From Inonotus obliquus (taxonomy: Eukaryota > Basidiomycota > Agaricomycetes > Hymenochaetales > Hymenochaetaceae): a DNA stretch of 64,000 nucleotides. This document shows positions 58,455 through 64,000 of the stretch, piece after piece (within the stretch, counting starts at the first letter, position 1; each line of letters begins with the position of its first letter). The notes under the pieces are model-generated. The model ran no database searches, was not told the origin of the DNA, and worked only from the letters and a program-made list of their open reading frames with translations. The DNA is taken from positions 1,798,001 to 1,862,000 of the forward strand of contig JAJHTX010000006.1 in assembly GCA_032164295.1 (NCBI GenBank), given 5' to 3'. The position numbers and the translations under genes were made by a program.

Positions 58455-59515
58455 TTACAACTCGACGTGAGCGAACTGAGCTAAAGGTGAAGTCGAGGTC
58501 ACACCTGCATTGGCGAACTCATCAGCACGACTAACCATTAGTAGGCCAACTACACATTCAACGTTAATTAAATCAGTGAACTGGTTGGACCCATAAAATA
58601 CCATAACAGAAACGAAAAAGGCGTACCAATTAGCCCGAAGAGACCAAGAATACTTCCAAATACTTCTACGATGAGGATTTTGACGAAAAGGTTTGGGTCT
58701 GCTGCATCACCAAGTGCGGCTGTTGAACCTGTGATGCCAACCGAGACGCCGCACAGGAAATTGCATGCGCCAACAGTTAAACCTCCCCAGAAGATGGCAA
58801 ACCCTATATCATAATGAGAACAATTTTTTTTTCAGCTTTAGAGAAGGGCATAGTTCGAATACGACGAACCGGTGTAATAGTTGGCGGGAGTGTAAAGTTC
58901 TGCTTCGCTAATAGGTTGGATCTTGGCAGAGTAGACGATTGCCATGATCTGTAAAAGTACATCTGTATGATTAGGCGGTCTAGGCCAAGGGGCAATTGGA
59001 TACTTACAACACCGTAAATTGCCACTACCTCGCAGAAAATGATGCTACAAGTGCATGTTCCACGTCAGCTCACTCCTGTATTGACTCCCGGGTGTAGAGT
59101 CTACATGCCTAATGAGGTTCTTCGTACGTATCCGCGGGGCACGTACACCACCTCCAAGTATCGATGATCCAGTAATGAAGATACCCCTTCAACCCATAAG
59201 TCATGCTCACGTCAGTCCCTTAAGCGAAATGAAGCACAAAACTGGCACATACCAACCCGCACCCAAAACGCTAAGCCCAATACACAATCCAATACCAGTA
59301 GAAGCCCACACATATGGACTCGTTTCTTCTAAGAATCGACCAACATTGAAAGCTTCTCCTGAACCTGTTGATTTAGTCGCGTGTCATTAGCACATTCTCC
59401 TGGCGAACGAATGAAAGAGATGAAAGATGGGCGTACCGGTGAAAAGGAGGTATAGAGCGATGATTATGACAAAGAACGTCGGTAGACCAAAGGCGTAGTA
59501 TGTCGTGTAACCCAT
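58455..59515 (-). CDS. VMA16: V-type proton ATPase c'' proteolipid subunit
   Basis: Rotor ring subunit of the vacuolar V-ATPase Vo sector. The model begins [20 protein letters not shown] (ATG 59513-59515) and runs through many short exons: [124 protein letters not shown]. The glutamate in [11 protein letters not shown] is the proton-carrying residue in this family. About five TM helices. The ending [15 protein letters not shown] is a short hydrophilic tail. It is divergent from ARL3 with only 160 bp between starts. Confidence 0.93.
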
Positions 59516-59675
59516 TACGCGCTCAGTGGTCGTGAGTCGGAAAGACGGGATAATGACACTGAGAAGATGAGCTTGAGTTGTGGCGAAGCAGGGAACATGA
59601 TGCGTGACTTGCGTATTTGAGATGATCGTCGAAGATCGACGCAAGCCTTCTTTCTCAAATAACTCTCATGTTCTC
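59516..59675. promoter_or_regulatory. 160-bp divergent promoter of VMA16 and ARL3
   Basis: The shortest head-to-head spacer in the window. Both genes act in the endomembrane system, so shared regulation is possible, though no known element was recognised. Confidence 0.55.
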
Positions 59676-60646
59676 ATGTATCATCTCCTTAAAGGTTTGC
59701 ATGAATACCTGACTCAGTCCGTTATTCTGACCATTTTGACCGTTGCTCAAATAACTAACTCATTCATATTGCCATAGAAAAGAGGAGTTCTCCATAATTA
59801 TCCTCGGCTTAGATGGCGCTGGCAAAACTGTGAGCAACGTCGAGCTTGTCATTGCCCTAAAGCGTCATTAAACCAGATGATGTTGTAAAGACATTCTTGG
59901 AGAAGGTGAAGAGCAACTATACTGGCGTTCCGGGTCTCCCTCCGGATAAGATTGGGCCAACTGTTGGCCAGAACAGTACGCATTCGCCCCAGACTGGATA
60001 ATGGATGTCTCCAAAAAACCTCGTTTATTAGTGGGCAAGATCACCCTCCCTTCGACCATACTGCAATTCTTCGACCTGGGAGGTCAATCTGGAATTCGGA
60101 ATATTTGGCATAAATACTATGATGACTGCCATGCTGTCGTTTATATAATAGATGCTGCGGACAGAGAACGGCTAAACGAAGGCTGGGAAGTGTTTGGTAG
60201 GAACTGCTCCCAAATTTCTAGATATATTACTGAACAGCCTTTACAGATTCAGTACTATCCTCTCCCCAGATTTTGCACGTTCCTTTGCTATTACTCGCAA
60301 ATAAACAAGACGCCTCGGATAGTCTATCTGTAGAGGAAATTCGCGAGAGTTACGAGTTGTGGTATCAAGGGAAGAAAGATAGCGCGCGTCGTACGTATGG
60401 TGAAGAGGCTGATAGGCGTCATGAGCGATTTGCGAGCCTTGATGTCATGGGTGTATCCGCTCTTGAAGGGTGAGTTCCTTAGCTTCATTATTAGAATTTT
60501 ATTCACCGCTCTGCCGAAGAACTGGTGTAAATACTGCAGTTGACTGGCTGTTCATTCGAGTCCAAAACAGTCGGCGAAGGTGAGCATTTCCCTATTATTG
60601 ATATTGTGCAATTGGCTAGATATTGTCCAGAGATGACGCAGCATGA
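59676..60646 (+). CDS. ARL3: Arf-like GTPase of the ARL3/ARFRP1 group
   Basis: Golgi small GTPase (yeast Arl3, human ARFRP1) that recruits Arl1 and golgins. Exons 59676-59716, 59778-59829, 59891-59975, 60032-60196, 60247-60469, 60520-60579 and 60631-60646 sum to 214 codons. It starts MYHLLKGLHEYLTQKEEF: the Met-Tyr start lacks the Gly2 of myristoylated Arfs and fits the N-acetylated, Sys1-binding group. Nucleotide motifs are GLDGAGKT, DKIGPTVGQN (switch I), FFDLGGQSGIR (switch II), LLANKQD and VSALEG. Splicing at 60246/60247 restores WEVFDSVLSSPQILHVPLLL. The last intron may be unused, giving a stop at 60581 and 209 aa. Confidence 0.93.
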
Positions 60647-60926
60647 GATCGAAGTTCTGTAGTATAGTAACTGACAAGATGCTATTTTAACCCAAAACAA
60701 TTTGAGAGATAGGGATGAAAATGACATGCCCTCAAGAAACCCTACGAAAGACCCCGAAAAGCTGCAATTTGGTACGCACCATAACCAACTGCTACGCCAA
60801 GTAGGAGTTTGGTGATAGGCGATCGGAAGGCCAACTTAGCTAACACAACGAAAGTGATGATACTTTGACCGAATCTATCAACCAGCGCATCAGCGATACA
60901 TCCTAGAACGGAATGAAGGCACTACA

Positions 60927-62283
60927 CTACCTCTGCAAACGCCTAACGCGCTCAGTAAGCATTTTGTAGACACCTTCATCAAGGTGGACGTGGGGGATAC
61001 GGAACACTTCACGTTCGTCGGGAAGAGTGTACGCAGATCCGTTCGTATTTGGTGCATCCGTCGCAGCTAGTACGTACGCCGCTGCAATTTTTGGAACAGG
61101 TACTAATGGGATACCAGCAAGGAGGACTTTTGCTGGAGTTGGAACGATATCTGTGTCTGGTGATGTTTCCAGTTCAATCACCGCGTTAATGCTTGAACCT
61201 GATCAAAAGATATACCTGCGAAGAATGGGCAAACAATGGCAACTCGGTACCCTTGGACTTCAAATTGATCCTTCAAAGAGCGCGTCAAGCCCAGTAGGGC
61301 ATGCTTCGATGAAGAGTACAGAGACCCTCTAGGAATCCCAGAGAACGATGCTACGCGATCCAACGAATTTCGTCAAACCCCATACTCAAAACCACGTAAA
61401 GTGTCCTCGACTCACCCATCGAACCGATCAAAACCAGCGATTTCAAAGACCCATTATTCTTATTCTTGGTAAAGTAGTAAGACGCAAGCTGCGTAGCTAA
61501 TCTTTGTTCAAGTCCGTTCGTTTTGCAAGGGGTAAAAGAATCAAAAGCTCACTGTATAGAACGCTTATGAAATCAATCTCGACTGTCTTGAGGTTTGGCT
61601 TGGTGGGAAGACCTTGAGGACTCAAGTTGGCGGAAGTAAGCCTTGAAATTTCAGTGACGCCGGCATTCGGGATCTTGAAGATGAGTGATAGACTTTAAGA
61701 ACAAGCTGCCCGTTGGGGGTTCAGAGTCAGGAAATGCTTACAACAGCATCGACCCGTCCAAATTTCTCGATGGCAAGCTCAAAGAGTGATACTTGCTGGT
61801 CGTAGTCCAGGACATTACAGGCCTGACAAATGGCGACCCTGTACATATACGTGTATTTATAGGTCCAAACCATAGATAAGAATGTATCAGTATCAGTAGT
61901 TTCACGATGAGACAAACAGAAGGCGGTGAATACCGGAATAAAACGTACCCTCCAGCTTTCTTGATGTCCGAAACTGTTTCTTCTGCCGCCTTCACATCAA
62001 TGTCCCCGATGACGACTTTAGCGCTAAAAAATCAACAGATCAGTCGACGCGCTCCTCAGAGACGCACATGAAAAGGAAAGTGGGGGAACGCACCCGTGGC
62101 GTCCGAATAGGATTGCTGCCTCTCGTCCAATTCCTCTAGCAGCGCCTACACAATCGAAGGCATGACGTGTTCATAGCTATCCTTTAACAAATAAGCTAGG
62201 TGTTCACCTGTGATGATAATCGTTTGTCCTTGTGCCCTGTCTGCATATTGAAGTAGTTCGTCGTCGGGGATGTTGGTAGCCAT
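60927..62283 (-). CDS. Short-chain dehydrogenase/reductase (15-hydroxyprostaglandin-dehydrogenase-like)
   Basis: NAD(P)-dependent oxidoreductase with a classical Rossmann fold. It starts at ATG 62283 (MATNIPDDELLQYADRAQGQ) with TIIITGAARGIGREAAILF as dinucleotide-binding motif after one intron. The next exons give AKVVIGDIDVKAAEETVSDI, then CQACNVLDYDQQVSLFELAI and EKFGRVDAVV, SLKSLVLIGSMGE, and the active-site YSSSKHALLGLTRSLK (YxxxK), followed by VAIVCPFFAG. The end IPHVHLDEGVYKMLTERVRR stops at TAG 60927-60929. At least seven exons. This subgroup is common in mushrooms; the substrate cannot be told from sequence. Confidence 0.9.
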
Positions 62284-62843
62284 CTTCGGGAAAGCAAGAA
62301 TCGAGCTCAAGGCAAGTGAAAGGGCGTTAAAAAATGACGAACACTGAACAGTAGGCTGAATAGCAGGGCAGAATCACACGCCAAGTTAGATTTATTGATG
62401 AGCCAACCAACCTATTGAATCAGAATCAGAACACGGAAATAATATGTAAAACATCAGCAACGCGAAGTAACCGAATGAATTAATGCCTATTTTTGTACGT
62501 TTCGTCCTCATGATTTCATGATTTTCTCATGTTTTACCTTTTATTTATGAAGGAATTTTAACAGTCAAGTCGGACTCAAAGCTATACACTAACTTCCAAA
62601 GTTTTGTATGCGGAGCCCTTCTTAGTATCTCTCTGGGCAGTGTGAATTGCCAAGGCACTGGATACAACGATCGACATGTATGCCTTATGTGGAAGGCATG
62701 CCAATCGTTTGGTACCTTAACAGTGTTGTATTGCATAGTGATATACACAATACAGTGAGAGTACATATGTCAGAAGAAATTGACTTATTTGGCATGCAGA
62801 TCCAGAGACGCTACAACCCGATAAATTCCCACGATCATCAGAC
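62284..62843. other. Intergenic between the SDR gene and an orphan ORF
   Basis: 560 bp. An overlapping frame from TTG 62647 is open to 63099 but has no ATG at its start and overlaps the longer ORF, so it is not called. Confidence 0.4.
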
Positions 62844-63653
62844 ATGGAAAGACAATTCGATCGAACATATTATACACGCACACGCTATTGTCCCTGGGGC
62901 TCGACATTACCAGGACAAATCAATACACCAATATGCAGGTTCTGTGAATGGGCACATGAGGAAGCATGGATACTGCAGACATGGATACTCGAGGACGCAG
63001 TCAACTATATGCTTCGACATGAACCTTACTCAATTCGAACCAACCACCATTGGTCAACGGTTGCAGAAACAACTCAACCATTGTTCACACCTACACTAAA
63101 TGCATACTTGCATGAAGTTACGGTTTGGACAGGAAGGGGGTTACACTACATTGCGAATGCAGGTGTAATTGCATGGACAAGAAGATCGATACATTCCCAG
63201 CTATGCCGACGAGTGGCAATACAACTCGACTGGCCAATACATGTGGAAGCTACAAGAGAACATCAAACACTACGCAATAATTTATTTGGCAACATAGTGG
63301 CACGATGGAAATCGGAGCAGAATCAACTACTGGGGATGATAGCATTGGAAATCTCTCAACCGAGGGAACGGATCAACGGGGCGATCTTAACCTTTGTCAT
63401 GGAAGGAATCAATGGCGATCAGGTGCAAGGAACGGAGATACGGATACCCGACGGATATCGCCGAGCGACAATCTGGCGGACTGGGTTACCTGCCATAGTA
63501 CAGGCAGAACCATATAGGCCCGCCGCTCTGGTGATTGATAATCGAGCTAATCCTATTGAGGGAGGAAGCCCGAGTCAACCGAGACAGCCGAACGGCCCAG
63601 CAGCACCTGCAGAAGATGAAGACATGGCAGACTGTTCAAGTTGCTGTGCATGA
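62844..63653 (+). CDS. Orphan 269-aa ORF, possibly mobile-element related
   Basis: An intron-free ORF from ATG 62844 to TGA 63651-63653. It starts MERQFDRTYYTRTRYCPWGS, has a CRFC pair and Trp-rich helices (HEEAWILQTWILEDAVNYML, GVIAWTRRSIHSQLCRRVAI), and ends with a Pro/Ala-rich tail and a Cys cluster (MADCSSCCA). There is no TM helix or signal peptide. I recognise no domain. Lack of introns in an intron-rich genome and a possible LTR right after it suggest that it belongs to, or was carried by, a mobile element; it could also be a young lineage-specific gene. Confidence 0.5.
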   Translation: MERQFDRTYYTRTRYCPWGSTLPGQINTPICRFCEWAHEEAWILQTWILEDAVNYMLRHEPYSIRTNHHWSTVAETTQPLFTPTLNAYLHEVTVWTGRGLHYIANAGVIAWTRRSIHSQLCRRVAIQLDWPIHVEATREHQTLRNNLFGNIVARWKSEQNQLLGMIALEISQPRERINGAILTFVMEGINGDQVQGTEIRIPDGYRRATIWRTGLPAIVQAEPYRPAALVIDNRANPIEGGSPSQPRQPNGPAAPAEDEDMADCSSCCA

Positions 63654-63682
63654 CATCATAAGGAACATTCGAGAAGGACTGA

Positions 63683-64000
63683 CGTGGTAGTGTGGAAGGC
63701 ACGGAGCTCCGCATAGCCACAGGATTGGCCGGTGATGGCGTGATTGCCGTGCACTGACCAGGTATGAAGTCATATCGAAGGATCTGGAAGATTGCAGGAG
63801 GAAATCGGAAGTGCATCGCCACCCGATTGGAGATTGCAGGGTATCGGACAAGATAGGGGCTGTGCTTGGAAGAATCAGGAAGCTGTGCCCGAGGAAGCCC
63901 GGGTAACTCAATAGATAGAAGCTTCGGGTATAAATAAGCCAAGCGAGGGTGGCTATGTCCCTCAGCAAAATTCTTCTGTACTAGTGAATACAAAGAAGCC
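63683..64000 (+). mobile_element. Possible LTR (left part), running off the window
   Basis: From about 63683 the sequence has no coding potential and a layout like a promoter-bearing LTR: a TG start (TGGTAGTGTGG), a dense GC-mixed U3-like part, a clear TATA box (gggtataaataagcc, about 63926), then a short leader. The second LTR, primer site and gag/pol would lie outside the window, so this stays a guess. Confidence 0.3.

Overview
The window comes from a fungal nuclear genome, most likely a mushroom-forming basidiomycete (Agaricomycetes). Protein genes lie on both strands at high density. They are broken by many short introns (about 50-80 nt) with GT..AG borders and CTRAY-type branch sites. 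The recognisable proteins are fungal housekeeping genes. Exon models were built by hand from splice signals, frame continuity and remembered family sequence; no search was run. Start codons given here are ATG.

Region 1 (1-6.9 kb) is an accessory segment. A decayed copy of a single-pass membrane protein gene (1-2.1 kb) is split by a hAT transposon with perfect 17-bp ends and an 8-bp target duplication. Next come a pepsin-type aspartic protease gene with no signal peptide and a better preserved paralogue of the broken membrane gene (4.9-5.8 kb).

Region 2 (6.9-24 kb) is dense core genome: PEX5 (peroxisomal import), an MFS transporter, TFB4 (TFIIH), a HemK-type release-factor methyltransferase, an ERT1/AcuK-type gluconeogenesis regulator, a PRA1-family protein, CDC26 (APC/C), RPA43 (RNA polymerase I), PAM16 (mitochondrial import motor) and KTI12 (Elongator/tRNA modification). 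Most are in head-to-head or tail-to-tail pairs.

Region 3 (24-31 kb) is a second accessory block. Two tandem paralogues encode mucin-like single-pass membrane proteins with a signal peptide, a Thr/Ser-rich ectodomain, one TM helix and a cytoplasmic tail carrying a PPPSY motif. One paralogue has a clean 53-nt intron that the other has lost, leaving a 6-nt footprint.

Region 4 (31-62.3 kb) is core genome again: an ELL-type elongation factor with a GC-AG intron, a large uncharacterised membrane/coiled-coil protein, a gene-poor 2 kb, a Psr1/SCP-type phosphatase, ATP sulfurylase (MET3) with an altered P-loop in its regulatory domain, an uncharacterised membrane glycoprotein, SNAPC3, CHD1, a Yippee protein, the V-ATPase c'' subunit (VMA16), an ARL3/ARFRP1 GTPase and a short-chain dehydrogenase. 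The last 1.4 kb holds an orphan ORF and what may be the start of an LTR.

No rRNA or convincing tRNA gene and no CRISPR array was seen. The best candidates for something undescribed are the PY-motif mucin-like membrane protein family and the intracellular-looking DTGA/DTGA aspartic protease.
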